Notes: a model not told the origin generated them from the letters alone. DNA of 8,827 bases from an uncultured Collinsella sp. (GCA_900552155.1 URYU01000070.1:1-8827); one strand, 5' to 3'; shown: positions 1-7,175, numbered from the stretch's first letter. Numbers and translations: made by a program.

Positions 1-545
1 GCCTCGACAATCTGGAAGATCTGTTCGATCAGAATCGGTGCCAGACCCATGGAAGGTTCGTCGAGCATAAGCAGTTTGGGGTTACTCATAAGGGCGCGCC
101 CCATAACGAGCATCTGCTGCTCGCCGCCTGAAAGGGTGCCGGCGACCTGGCGACGACGTTCCTTCAGGCGCGGGAACTGCTCGTAGACGCGCTCCAGGCC
201 CGGAGCCACCGTGGACTTGGGCTGCGTATAGGCACCCATCTCCAGGTTCTCCTCGACCGTCATCTGCAAAAAGGCGCGACGGCCCTCGGGGACCTGAGCC
301 AGGCCCTTACCAACCAGCTTATCGGCGGGCGCATGAGTAATGTCCTCGCCCATAAACTTGATGGAACCGGTCTTGGAACGCAGCAGGCCCGAGACGGTCT
401 TGAGCGTTGTGGACTTGCCGGCACCGTTGGCACCAATCAAGGCCACGATCTCGCCCTCGTTAACGTTAAAGGAGATGTCCTTAATGGCGTGGATGGCGCC
501 GTACCAGACGTTGATGTTGTAGACGGAAAGCATCGGCTCTGCCAT
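1..545 (-). CDS. livF: Branched-chain amino acid ABC transporter ATPase, LivF type (3' end outside window)
   Basis: One of the two cytoplasmic ATPases that energise the LIV-type uptake system for branched-chain amino acids or related substrates (family knowledge). I translated 181 residues starting MAEPMLSVYNINVWYGAIHA. Visible ABC landmarks: A-loop Tyr15, Walker A GANGAGKS (38-45), Q-loop Gln84 in AQVPEGRR, signature LSGGEQQ (138-144), Walker B LLMLDEP (158-164) and D-loop SMGLAP (165-170). The motif QVPEGRR and the short insert-free helical domain are typical of LivF rather than LivG. Family length is about 235 residues, so roughly 50 residues with the H-loop His lie beyond the window. The ATG follows the stop of the LivG-like ORF directly (TAA then ATG, same frame, no spacer), which indicates translational coupling within a liv operon. 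Nothing in the gene looks broken. The substrate is not determinable from the ATPase alone. Confidence 0.93.
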   Translation of the reverse strand, partial: MAEPMLSVYNINVWYGAIHAIKDISFNVNEGEIVALIGANGAGKSTTLKTVSGLLRSKTGSIKFMGEDITHAPADKLVGKGLAQVPEGRRAFLQMTVEENLEMGAYTQPKSTVAPGLERVYEQFPRLKERRRQVAGTLSGGEQQMLVMGRALMSNPKLLMLDEPSMGLAPILIEQIFQIVE

Positions 546-1523
546 TTAGTTCTCCCCCTTATCCTGCTTGCCCAGATATGCCTCAATAACAGCGTCGTTG
601 TTCTGGATTTCCTCTGCCGTGCCCTTGGCGATGACCTTACCAAAGTTGAGCACGCAGATGCCTTCGCAGATGTTCATAACGAGCGACATATCATGCTCGA
701 TAAGCATGATGGCGATGCCGAAGGTGTCGCGAATCTTAACGATGTTCTCCATGAGCTCCGCGGTCTCGGACGGGTTCATGCCGGCGGCAGGCTCGTCGAG
801 CAGCAGCAGCTTGGGGTTGGTGGCAAGCGCGCGGACGATTTCCAGACGACGCTGAGCGCCGTAAGGCAGCGATCCGGCCTGCTCGTTTGCCAGGTGCTCC
901 ATGTCAAAAATGGACAGTAGCTCCATGGCGCGCTCGTGGGCGGCCTTCTCGTGCTTCCAATACGTCGGCAGGCGCAGCACGCCCTCAAAGCCGGAGTAGC
1001 GCTCCTGGTTGTGCAGGCCGACCTTAACGTTGTCCTCCACCGTCATGGTGTTGAACAGGCGAATGTTCTGGAACGTACGGGCAATACCCATGCGGTTGAC
1101 CTGGTAGACCGACTTGCCCGAGGTGTCCTCACCATCGAGCAGGATGGTGCCGTGCGTAGGCTGGTACACCTTGGTGAGCAGGTTGAAGACCGTGGTCTTG
1201 CCGGCACCGTTAATGCCCACAAACAGCACGCAGCTCGGCGTATCGGCGAACGGATCGCGCTCGATGGGCACAAAGTGCTGTTCGAGCTGCTCGGCTAGGG
1301 CACGACGGAGCTGCGGGGCGGTCTTGAGGTTCTTCTTGGCCGCGGCATCGCGCAGGTCATCGGAAACCTTGATAGCGACCTCGGCGCCCATGTCACCCAT
1401 GACGAGGGTGTCCTCCAGGTCCTCCCAAAAATCCTCGTCGACCTCGCCGCCAAAGTAAAAGACCTCGTTGAGGGCCTCGCGGCTGCGCTCAAGTCCGCGC
1501 GAGAGAGCATCGAAGAATCCCAT
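546..1523 (-). CDS. Chimeric ORF: FtsY N-terminal part joined in frame to LivG ATPase
   Basis: A 325-residue ORF made of two unrelated genes. Residues 1-104 resemble the SRP receptor FtsY without an acidic A domain: an amphipathic start MGFFDALSRGLERSREAL, then the N domain (DFWEDLEDTLVMGDMGAEVA, 31-50) and the first G-domain strand with VGINGAGKTT. Residues 112-325 are LivG: VFNLLTKVYQPTHG, Q-loop Gln152 in ARTFQNIRLF, signature SLPYGAQRRLE (218-228), Walker B LLLLDEP (239-245), D-loop AAGMNPSE, H-loop His277 in IEHDM. Missing are the FtsY G2-G5 motifs (about 200 residues) and the LivG N-terminal strands with the A-loop (about 40 residues). The start overlaps the smc stop (TAATG), as expected for ftsY; livF follows at once, as expected for livG. 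Neither parent function looks intact. An assembly join or deletion at the shared P-loop is more likely than a functional new protein. Confidence 0.9.
   Translation of the reverse strand: MGFFDALSRGLERSREALNEVFYFGGEVDEDFWEDLEDTLVMGDMGAEVAIKVSDDLRDAAAKKNLKTAPQLRRALAEQLEQHFVPIERDPFADTPSCVLFVGINGAGKTTVFNLLTKVYQPTHGTILLDGEDTSGKSVYQVNRMGIARTFQNIRLFNTMTVEDNVKVGLHNQERYSGFEGVLRLPTYWKHEKAAHERAMELLSIFDMEHLANEQAGSLPYGAQRRLEIVRALATNPKLLLLDEPAAGMNPSETAELMENIVKIRDTFGIAIMLIEHDMSLVMNICEGICVLNFGKVIAKGTAEEIQNNDAVIEAYLGKQDKGEN
1191..1211 (-). other. Predicted FtsY/LivG breakpoint inside the shared P-loop
   Basis: The codons for NGAGKTT (residues 105-111) lie here. Upstream (VGI) matches the FtsY style of P-loop, where V-G-V/I-N is usual; downstream (VFNLLT) matches LivG, whereas FtsY would continue TTIGKLA. 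Because NGAGKTT fits both families, the exact crossover cannot be placed more finely than these 21 bases. That the switch keeps the reading frame and loses no motif residue shows it happened through the shared sequence itself. Confidence 0.8.
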
Positions 1524-4500
1524 TATGCATTCACGACCTTTCCGGTTTCGCGATCGAGTTTTTGCGAGACGACGCGACTGACGCCGTCGGCTTGCATCGA
1601 GACGCCATAGAGGACGTCAGCGTCCTCCATAGTACGGCGCTGATGCGAGATAACCAAGAGCTGCGTATCGGAACGCAACACATCGAGCGCGCCGATGAGC
1701 TTGGACAGGTTGGCGTCATCGAGCGCCGCCTCGACCTCGTCCAGCACATAGAACGGCACCGTGCGCGTGCGATACACGGCAAAGAGCAGGGCGAGCGCCG
1801 TCAGACTCTTCTCGCCGCCCGACATGAGCATCATCTTGGTGATGCGCTTGCCGCGCGGCTGCGCCACGACCTCGATACCCGTCTCGGCAGGATGCTCGGG
1901 ATCGGTCATCTCCAGATGAGCCTGGCCGCCCGGGAAGAGCATGGCGAAGATATCGCGGAAGTTCGCGTCGACCTTCTCAAACGTCACCAGGAAGGCCTTA
2001 CGCATCTTGCGATCAATGGCCACCGTGATCTTGGTGAGCGCCTTGCGCGCGCTCTCCAGATCGGCCAGCTGCTCCTCGATGTAGTCGGCGCGGCGCTTGA
2101 GCTGCTCGTACTCCTCCATGGCAACCTGGTTCACAGGGCCCAGGTTGTTGATCTGGCGTACAAGCTGGTTGAGTTCGCGCTCGGCGGCATCGCGGTCCGT
2201 GGGCGCCGGAAGCATGAGCGCTTCCTCGAGCACCGTCGTGCCATCGGCAGTAATGGCCTTGATGGCAGCCTCGACCTGCACCTCGAGCTTGCCACGCGCG
2301 ACCTTGGACTCGTTTTGCGTGGCGGAGGCGGTATCGACCCGCTCCTTAGCGTGGGCAACCTCCGCCTTGGCATCCTCGATGGTCTTCTTGAGCGAAGCGG
2401 AGTCCGCCTCCTCCAGAGAGGCCTGGTCACGCAGGCGCGCTGCCCAATCCGACGCGCGTTCCAACAGGGCCGAATAGCGTTCGTGCATGGGATCGACGCG
2501 CAGGCGCAGCAGCTCGAGCGAGCGCGAAGCCTGGCGTGTTCCGCGGATACGACGGTCGATGCCCTCAAGACGATGCTCCAGGTCGGGCACGCGGCCCTTC
2601 AGCGAACGCAGGCGTTCACTCGTCTGGGCTAGGCGAACCTTGGCGTCGGCGAGCTTGCCGGCAGCCTCGGAATCGTCACGGCGAACGCGGTCAAGTTCGT
2701 CGTTGGCCTCGGCAATCTGCAAGCCCAGATCGCTTGCCTGCGCACGGGCCTCGTCACGCGAACGGGTGAGCTCATCAACCCGCGGGCGCGCAGCGCGAAC
2801 GGCTTCGGAGGCCTGCTCGCGGCGCTTAGAGATGCGCACGCGCTCGACCTCGGCATAGTTGGAGCATTGCTCCAAGCGGCCGATCTCGGAGAGCAGCGAG
2901 CGGCGCTCGCCCTCAAGACGGGCGATCTCGCCGGCGGCATCGCCCTCGGCGGCACGCGCTTCCTCAACGGCCGCATTGGCCTCGACGACCTGATCCGACA
3001 CATGCTCAAACACGGCAGCCAGATCGGGCTCCAGGCCCTCCAGCTCGCGAATGCGACGCTTGCGCTCCAAGGCACCCGACGCCTCGCCGGCATCGAGGCC
3101 CACGCGCACCAGGCCGCCGCAGGCGACGCGGGCGCCATCGGGGGTCACGTAAGTCACGCCGTCAACGACCGGCGCCGACAGCGCGGCAGCAAGATCGTCC
3201 ACGCCGTAATAGCCGCCGCGCAGCGCCTCGACGCCGGGACCGTAGCCTGCGCGCACGGACAGACGATCAACCAGACGGGTACCGGAGGCGCCCTCAGCGG
3301 CGGTAGAGCCGCTCACGCCGCGCGCCACCAGCAGCGCCTCGCCCGAGGCCTTCTTCTGGTCCAGAGCGGCACGACCGGCACGCTCAAGCGCGGACGTATC
3401 GTCGAACAGCAGTGCATCGATATCGCCGGCGAGCAATTGCTCAACCAAGCCCTCAAGCTTGCGCGGGGCCTCGAGCACGTCGCCCAGACGACCCGAGACA
3501 TCATCGCCCAGCGCACCCACCAGACGGCTCACCAGCGGCGAGCTGTCGGCCATGCGGGCATCGAGTTTCTTTTGGCTGGCAAGCTCCGAGCGCACCTCGG
3601 AGAGCTTGTTACGCGCTTCACTCTCGCGGGCACGCAGGTCCTTCAGGGCCGCGCGTGCCGCCTCGGTGGCCTCACGCGCATCGACCTGAGCCTGGCGCGC
3701 TTCCTCAAGAGCGCCCTCAAGCTCCTCGGCGCGGTCGCGACGGCTCTCGAGCGAGGCCGTGACCTCCTCGAGCTGCTCGTCAATCTGCTCCAGGCGCGAG
3801 GCATACATGTTGTCCTCGACCTCGGCATTGCTCAGCGAGTCCTTCACCTTGGCGAGCTCGAGCGCGGCGTTATCGGCTACGCGCTGCACATCGCGTTGTT
3901 CACGCGTAAGCTTCGAAATCTGATTGTCGAGCGCCACGCGCCGCTCGTGGAGCTCGGCGGCGGCAGGGCCAGCGGCGTCAACGTCCTCCTGGGCCTGCAT
4001 GTGCGCACCGGTCACTTCCTCAAGCTGCGCACGCGCGTCCTCGAGCTCCTCGACCACGCGACGTCGCTGATGCTCGGAGCTCGAAATCTGCCCGCGCATG
4101 TCAGACAGGCGCGACACCATGTTGTGGCCCTTTTCCTCGAGCAGGCGCATGTCGGAGTTAATGCGGCCGACCACATCTTGCATATGACGGCGCTGCTCTC
4201 CCAGGTCGCCCACAAACAGGCCCTTTTCCTCGAGCATGACCTGGAGCTTCTCGAGCTCGCGCTCCTTTTCGCCCAAGCGGTACTGCGCAAGCTCAAGCTC
4301 GGCAGCGCCCTCCTTGGAGCGGCTCTCCAGGTCGTTCCACTGCGACTGCAGCGAACGCAGCTCATCGACGGCCAGCATCTGCGTAAGCTCGTTCGCGCGC
4401 GAGGACAGCTCTTTGTACTTGCGCGCGCGATCGACCTGACGCTCCAGCGGCCGCAGCTGGCGGGCAATCTCCTTATTGATGTCGCGGGCACGCGTCAGGT

Positions 4501-5059
4501 GCTCGTCCATCGACTTAATCTTTTTGAGCGCACGCTCCTTGCGGCGCTTGTGCTTGGAGATGCCGGCGGCCTCCTCGATGAGGGCGCGGCGCTCCTCGGG
4601 GCGGCTCTGCAAAATGGCGTCGAGCTTGCCCTGGCTGATGATGGAATGCGTATCCTTGCCCAGGCCCGAATCGTGCAGGATGTCCTGAATGTCCATCAGG
4701 CGGCACGGACTCGAATTGATGAGGTACTCGCTCTCGCCCGAGCGATACATGCGGCGGGTGATGGCGACCTCGTCAAAGTCGACGGGCAGCACATGGTCGG
4801 AGTTGTCGAGCACCAGCGTGACCTCGGCCACGCCCACCGGTTTGCGCGCTGACGAGCCCGAGAAGATAACATCCTCCATGGCCTGGCCACGCAGCTGCTT
4901 TGCGCTCTGCTCGCCCAGAACCCATAGGATTGAATCGGAGATATTCGATTTTCCCGAGCCGTTGGGGCCGACGATGACCGTCAGGCCCGGTTCAAACGAC
5001 ATGTGGGCGCGGTCGGCGAACGACTTGAACCCTTTGAGCGTGAGGGACTTGAGATACAC
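1523..5059 (-). CDS. smc: Chromosome segregation protein SMC
   Basis: Structural maintenance of chromosomes ATPase; it dimerises through its hinge and works with ScpA/ScpB to extrude DNA loops and resolve sister chromosomes (family knowledge). The 1178-residue length is normal. Seen in order: N-terminal head with Walker A GPNGSGKS (31-38) and Q-loop ISQGK (Gln143); a long Glu/Arg/Ala-rich coiled coil (about 170-505); a hinge with few heptads and many Gly (about 515-655); a returning coiled coil (about 660-1020); C-terminal head with signature LMSGGEKS (1078-1085), Walker B FYVLDE (Asp1107, Glu1108) and H-loop His1139. Start is GTG at 5059, chosen because MYLKSLTLKGFKSF is the standard SMC N terminus and a GAGGA ribosome site precedes it. 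It begins 10 bases after the rnc stop and its TAA overlaps the next ATG by one base (TAATG), so rnc-smc-ftsY translation looks coupled. Confidence 0.98.
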   Translation of the reverse strand: MYLKSLTLKGFKSFADRAHMSFEPGLTVIVGPNGSGKSNISDSILWVLGEQSAKQLRGQAMEDVIFSGSSARKPVGVAEVTLVLDNSDHVLPVDFDEVAITRRMYRSGESEYLINSSPCRLMDIQDILHDSGLGKDTHSIISQGKLDAILQSRPEERRALIEEAAGISKHKRRKERALKKIKSMDEHLTRARDINKEIARQLRPLERQVDRARKYKELSSRANELTQMLAVDELRSLQSQWNDLESRSKEGAAELELAQYRLGEKERELEKLQVMLEEKGLFVGDLGEQRRHMQDVVGRINSDMRLLEEKGHNMVSRLSDMRGQISSSEHQRRRVVEELEDARAQLEEVTGAHMQAQEDVDAAGPAAAELHERRVALDNQISKLTREQRDVQRVADNAALELAKVKDSLSNAEVEDNMYASRLEQIDEQLEEVTASLESRRDRAEELEGALEEARQAQVDAREATEAARAALKDLRARESEARNKLSEVRSELASQKKLDARMADSSPLVSRLVGALGDDVSGRLGDVLEAPRKLEGLVEQLLAGDIDALLFDDTSALERAGRAALDQKKASGEALLVARGVSGSTAAEGASGTRLVDRLSVRAGYGPGVEALRGGYYGVDDLAAALSAPVVDGVTYVTPDGARVACGGLVRVGLDAGEASGALERKRRIRELEGLEPDLAAVFEHVSDQVVEANAAVEEARAAEGDAAGEIARLEGERRSLLSEIGRLEQCSNYAEVERVRISKRREQASEAVRAARPRVDELTRSRDEARAQASDLGLQIAEANDELDRVRRDDSEAAGKLADAKVRLAQTSERLRSLKGRVPDLEHRLEGIDRRIRGTRQASRSLELLRLRVDPMHERYSALLERASDWAARLRDQASLEEADSASLKKTIEDAKAEVAHAKERVDTASATQNESKVARGKLEVQVEAAIKAITADGTTVLEEALMLPAPTDRDAAERELNQLVRQINNLGPVNQVAMEEYEQLKRRADYIEEQLADLESARKALTKITVAIDRKMRKAFLVTFEKVDANFRDIFAMLFPGGQAHLEMTDPEHPAETGIEVVAQPRGKRITKMMLMSGGEKSLTALALLFAVYRTRTVPFYVLDEVEAALDDANLSKLIGALDVLRSDTQLLVISHQRRTMEDADVLYGVSMQADGVSRVVSQKLDRETGKVVNA

Positions 5060-5069
5060 GGTTCCTCGC

Positions 5070-5795
5070 TTAAACAGGCTTCTTGTTGAGAATCACGCCG
5101 TTGGTGGTGTAGCCCATGCGGTCGAGCGCCTCGAGTGCGGCGGCTGCCTCGGCTTCCTTCTTAGAGGAACCGGCGCCGCGACCCTGGCGAATGCCATCGA
5201 TCAACACCACGGCGGTAAAGGTGGGCGCATGTGCCGGCCCCTCGGAGCCAACCAGCTTGTACGCCGGGGGCTCATGGCCGTCGGCCTGCACGCACTCCTG
5301 CAAAAACGACTTGGGGTTTGCGGGGTGCTCGGCGCGCTCGGAGGCCAAATGCGGCTTGAGCGTACGGTGAATGAACTCCGCCGCGGAATCCCAGCCGGCG
5401 TCCAGATACAGCGCGCCCACAAGCGACTCGTAGACGTTCTCGAGCGCCGAATGCAGGCCGCGCGCACCGGTACCGGTCTCGGAGGCGCCAAAGATGATGA
5501 TGTCGTCGATGCCCAGCTCGTGGGAAACCTCGGACAGCGTGGCGCCCGAAACGAGCGATACCTTTAGACGCGTGAGCTTGCCCTCGTCAAACTCCGGATA
5601 GGACTCAAACAGGGAGCGTGCGACCACAGCGCCCAAAATGGAATCGCCCAAGAACTCAAGGCGCTCATAGCTGGCAGAAACCGGCTGGCCCTCGACTGCC
5701 GAGGGATGCGTAAGGGCCGCGCGCAGCAGCACTTTATTATTGAACTCGTGACCCAGGATTTCCTGGGCGCGCGTAAGTCGTTCAGACAAAGCCAA
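5070..5795 (-). CDS. rnc: Ribonuclease III
   Basis: Double-strand-specific endoribonuclease that processes rRNA precursors and structured mRNAs (family knowledge). The 241 residues have the usual two-domain layout: RNase III domain (about 5-150) with signature YERLEFLGDSILG (43-55), giving the acidic residues Glu44, Glu47 and Asp51, plus Glu71 (EGKLTRLK); then a C-terminal double-stranded RNA-binding domain (about 160-230, PKSFLQECVQ ... GSSKKEAEAAAALEAL). The second acidic motif reads ENVYESLVGALYLD (119-132): Glu123 matches the catalytic Glu, but the position normally held by a metal-binding Asp (E. coli Asp114) is Asn120, encoded AAC at 5438-5436. The start is TTG, supported by GGGAGG eight bases upstream and three bases separating it from the acpP stop. 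Whether Asn120 weakens cleavage is unknown; the rest of the protein looks intact. Confidence 0.96.
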   Translation of the reverse strand: MALSERLTRAQEILGHEFNNKVLLRAALTHPSAVEGQPVSASYERLEFLGDSILGAVVARSLFESYPEFDEGKLTRLKVSLVSGATLSEVSHELGIDDIIIFGASETGTGARGLHSALENVYESLVGALYLDAGWDSAAEFIHRTLKPHLASERAEHPANPKSFLQECVQADGHEPPAYKLVGSEGPAHAPTFTAVVLIDGIRQGRGAGSSKKEAEAAAALEALDRMGYTTNGVILNKKPV

Positions 5796-5798
5796 GAC

Positions 5799-6041
5799 CT
5801 AGGCCTCCCTGGCGTTTTCGATCGCGTCGACGGCGTCGGCGACAGAATTGAGCGAGAGCAGAGTCTCGTCATCGATCTCGAGGTTGAACTCGTCCTCGAT
5901 AGCCGTAACCAGCTGCAGGCGCTCGAGCGAGTTGGCATCGAGGTCGTCAAAGGTGGTCTCATCGCTAATTTCGGCAACATCGACGCCCAGAACGTCAGCA
6001 GCGACCTCGGCGATCTTGTCGAAGATTTCGGAGCGGTCCAT
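5799..6041 (-). CDS. acpP: Acyl carrier protein
   Basis: Small acidic four-helix protein that carries growing acyl chains on a 4'-phosphopantetheine arm through fatty-acid synthesis and hands them to PlsX (family knowledge). The chosen 80-residue product begins MDRSEIFDKIAEVAADVLGV. The frame stays open upstream to 6131, but that extension crosses the palindrome and resembles no ACP; GAGAGGAA just before the ATG at 6041 supports the short form. Helix II contains the attachment site DANSLERLQLV with Ser38; the usual Asp before this Ser is Asn37, so the classic DSL motif is NSL. EDEFNLEIDDE (49-59) is the typical ACP acidic segment. It lies between plsX and rnc as in many bacteria, and 3 bases separate its TAG from the rnc start. 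A specialised rather than primary ACP is possible, but the location argues for the main fatty-acid ACP. Confidence 0.94.
   Translation of the reverse strand: MDRSEIFDKIAEVAADVLGVDVAEISDETTFDDLDANSLERLQLVTAIEDEFNLEIDDETLLSLNSVADAVDAIENAREA
5804..5809 (-). promoter_or_regulatory. Ribosome binding site fixing the rnc TTG start
   Basis: On the minus strand GGGAGG lies eight bases before TTG at 5795. No in-frame ATG or GTG offers a comparable arrangement near the conserved N terminus. The site sits inside the last codons of acpP, so the two genes are likely translationally coupled. Confidence 0.7.
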
Positions 6042-6070
6042 AGCGCTTCCTCTCATAGTGCATGAATACC

Positions 6071-6099
6071 AAAAGAATGGTACCGCCCGGGCGGTACCA
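6071..6099 (-). terminator. Palindromic hairpin with T-run between plsX and acpP
   Basis: Positions 6078-6099 form a perfect 22-bp palindrome with half-site TGGTACCGCCC. As minus-strand RNA it can fold into a 9-bp GC-rich stem with a CCGG loop, followed at once by TTCTTTT (6077-6071). That is the form of an intrinsic terminator for plsX transcripts. On the plus strand no T-run follows, so it would act in one direction. It ends only 30 bases before the acpP start. A perfect palindrome could instead be an operator for a dimeric regulator; sequence alone does not decide. Confidence 0.6.
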
Positions 6100-6112
6100 A
6101 GACACGGTTCTG

Positions 6113-6118
6113 ATTCTA
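6113..6118 (-). promoter_or_regulatory. Possible -10 element (TAGAAT) upstream of acpP
   Basis: Minus-strand TAGAAT lies in the plsX-acpP gap about 14 bases before the palindrome. No convincing -35 hexamer sits 16-18 bases upstream and there is no extended TG. If used, transcription would start just before the palindrome, which would then be an early transcribed hairpin or an operator. Weak support. Confidence 0.2.
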
Positions 6119-6155
6119 CCCCACGACGCACGCCCCGAGGCGCATAACGCCGCTG

Positions 6156-7175
6156 TTATAAAACGATACCGTCCATAGAGTTGGCGACATTCTCGACCAG
6201 CCCGGCGCGCACGTCTTCTGCAGCCGCGAGCGTACCGTTTTTAACAGCTTCGACCGAGGTGGCGCCATGCCCGATCAGGACCACACCGCGCAGGCCCAAA
6301 AGAATCGCGCCGCCCTTGGCATCACCAGAGAGCTTGGCCTTTATCTCGCGCATCTGCTTTTTAATGAGCAGCGCGGCGATCTTGGTGCCGAACGATGACA
6401 TAAAGACGCCCTTGAGCTCCTGCAGCAAAAACTTGGCAGCGCCCTCGGTAGCCTTGAGCGCGATGTTACCCGACATGCCGTCGGCGACCACGACGTCAAA
6501 ATTGCCCGACGTAAGATCGGTGCCCTCGCAGTTACCACCAAAGCCGGGAACGGCGGCTTTCATGGCCGGGAAGCACGCCTTGGTAAAGTTGGAGCCCTTC
6601 TCGTCCTCGGTGCCGTTAGCAAGCAGGCCCACGCGGGGATGCTCAATGCCCAGGACGACGCGAGCATAGGCGCTACCCATCTGAGCAAAACGCACCATGT
6701 CATCGACCTCGACATCGGGGTTGGCGCCCATATCGCACAGCACCGTCAGACCGCCGGCGCGATTGGGCAGCGCATTGGTCAGACAGGGGCGCACCGGCTG
6801 CTTCTTGCCTTCGGCCATATATCTAAACGGCGTCACATAGGCGGTGGCGGCGGCGGTCATGGCGCCGGTGGAGCCGGCAGAGAAAAACGCGTCCGCATTA
6901 CCCTTCTTGATGGCGCGGCACGACAGCACGATCGACGACTTGCGTTTGGTCATCACGGCGCGAATGGGATCGTCATCCATGGCGATAACGTCGGGAGCCT
7001 CAAGAGCCTCGACACGTGCATGGGAGGCGGCAAAGGGATTGACGATTTCGGCGGGGCCAGCTGCCAAGACCTCGATATCGGGATCGGCGGCAAGCGCAGC
7101 CTCGATACCATCGAGAACAACCTGAGGTTTCTCGTCTCCGCCCACAACGTCTACACAAACGCGAACGTTACTCAT
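6156..7175 (-). CDS. plsX: Phosphate acyltransferase PlsX
   Basis: Converts acyl-ACP and phosphate to acyl-phosphate, the donor used by PlsY to begin phospholipid synthesis; a peripheral membrane enzyme (family knowledge). I prefer the 339-residue form MSNVRVCVDVVGGDEKP: AAGGAG lies seven bases before this ATG but only one base before an alternative ATG two codons upstream (7181). Landmarks: VGGD (11-14), SAGSTGA (99-105, family SAGNTGA), DMGAN (148-152), VGLLANGTEDEKG (182-194), GNCEGTDL (214-221), VVVADGMSGN (228-237), GGAILLGLRG (288-297) and HG (303-304). Length and motif order agree with the family, though several motifs depart from the E. coli/Bacillus forms. It lies between rpmF and acpP, a widespread arrangement that links lipid and ribosome supply. 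Hairpins on both sides suggest its transcript level can be set separately from rpmF and acpP. Confidence 0.95.
   Translation of the reverse strand: MSNVRVCVDVVGGDEKPQVVLDGIEAALAADPDIEVLAAGPAEIVNPFAASHARVEALEAPDVIAMDDDPIRAVMTKRKSSIVLSCRAIKKGNADAFFSAGSTGAMTAAATAYVTPFRYMAEGKKQPVRPCLTNALPNRAGGLTVLCDMGANPDVEVDDMVRFAQMGSAYARVVLGIEHPRVGLLANGTEDEKGSNFTKACFPAMKAAVPGFGGNCEGTDLTSGNFDVVVADGMSGNIALKATEGAAKFLLQELKGVFMSSFGTKIAALLIKKQMREIKAKLSGDAKGGAILLGLRGVVLIGHGATSVEAVKNGTLAAAEDVRAGLVENVANSMDGIVL

Noticed and set aside
546..1523. Reading the chimeric ORF as a plain LivG with a long N-terminal extension
   Set aside because: The first 104 residues match FtsY in sequence style and in genomic place, and the LivG part lacks its own N-terminal strands, so it is a replacement and not an added extension.
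1562..2632. A 356-residue plus-strand open frame antisense to the smc 3' half
   Set aside because: Same shadow effect as above; no family motif and it conflicts with the C-terminal SMC coiled coil and head.
3283..3525. Unusual SMC hinge
   Set aside because: Gly-rich and somewhat divergent, but its length (about 140 residues), position and the return to a coiled coil are ordinary for bacterial SMC.
2867..4852. A 661-residue open frame on the plus strand, antisense to smc
   Set aside because: It lies wholly across the clear SMC coding frame; GC-rich codon use often leaves long open antisense frames. The translation is Leu/Ala/His/Arg-rich with no recognisable domain.
4689..5567. A 292-residue plus-strand frame over smc and rnc
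   Set aside because: Covers the two well-supported genes and their junction on the opposite strand; no recognisable domain.
6042..6131. N-terminal extension of acpP by 30 residues
   Set aside because: The extension crosses the palindrome, lacks ACP similarity, and the ATG at 6041 has a good ribosome site and the usual ACP length.
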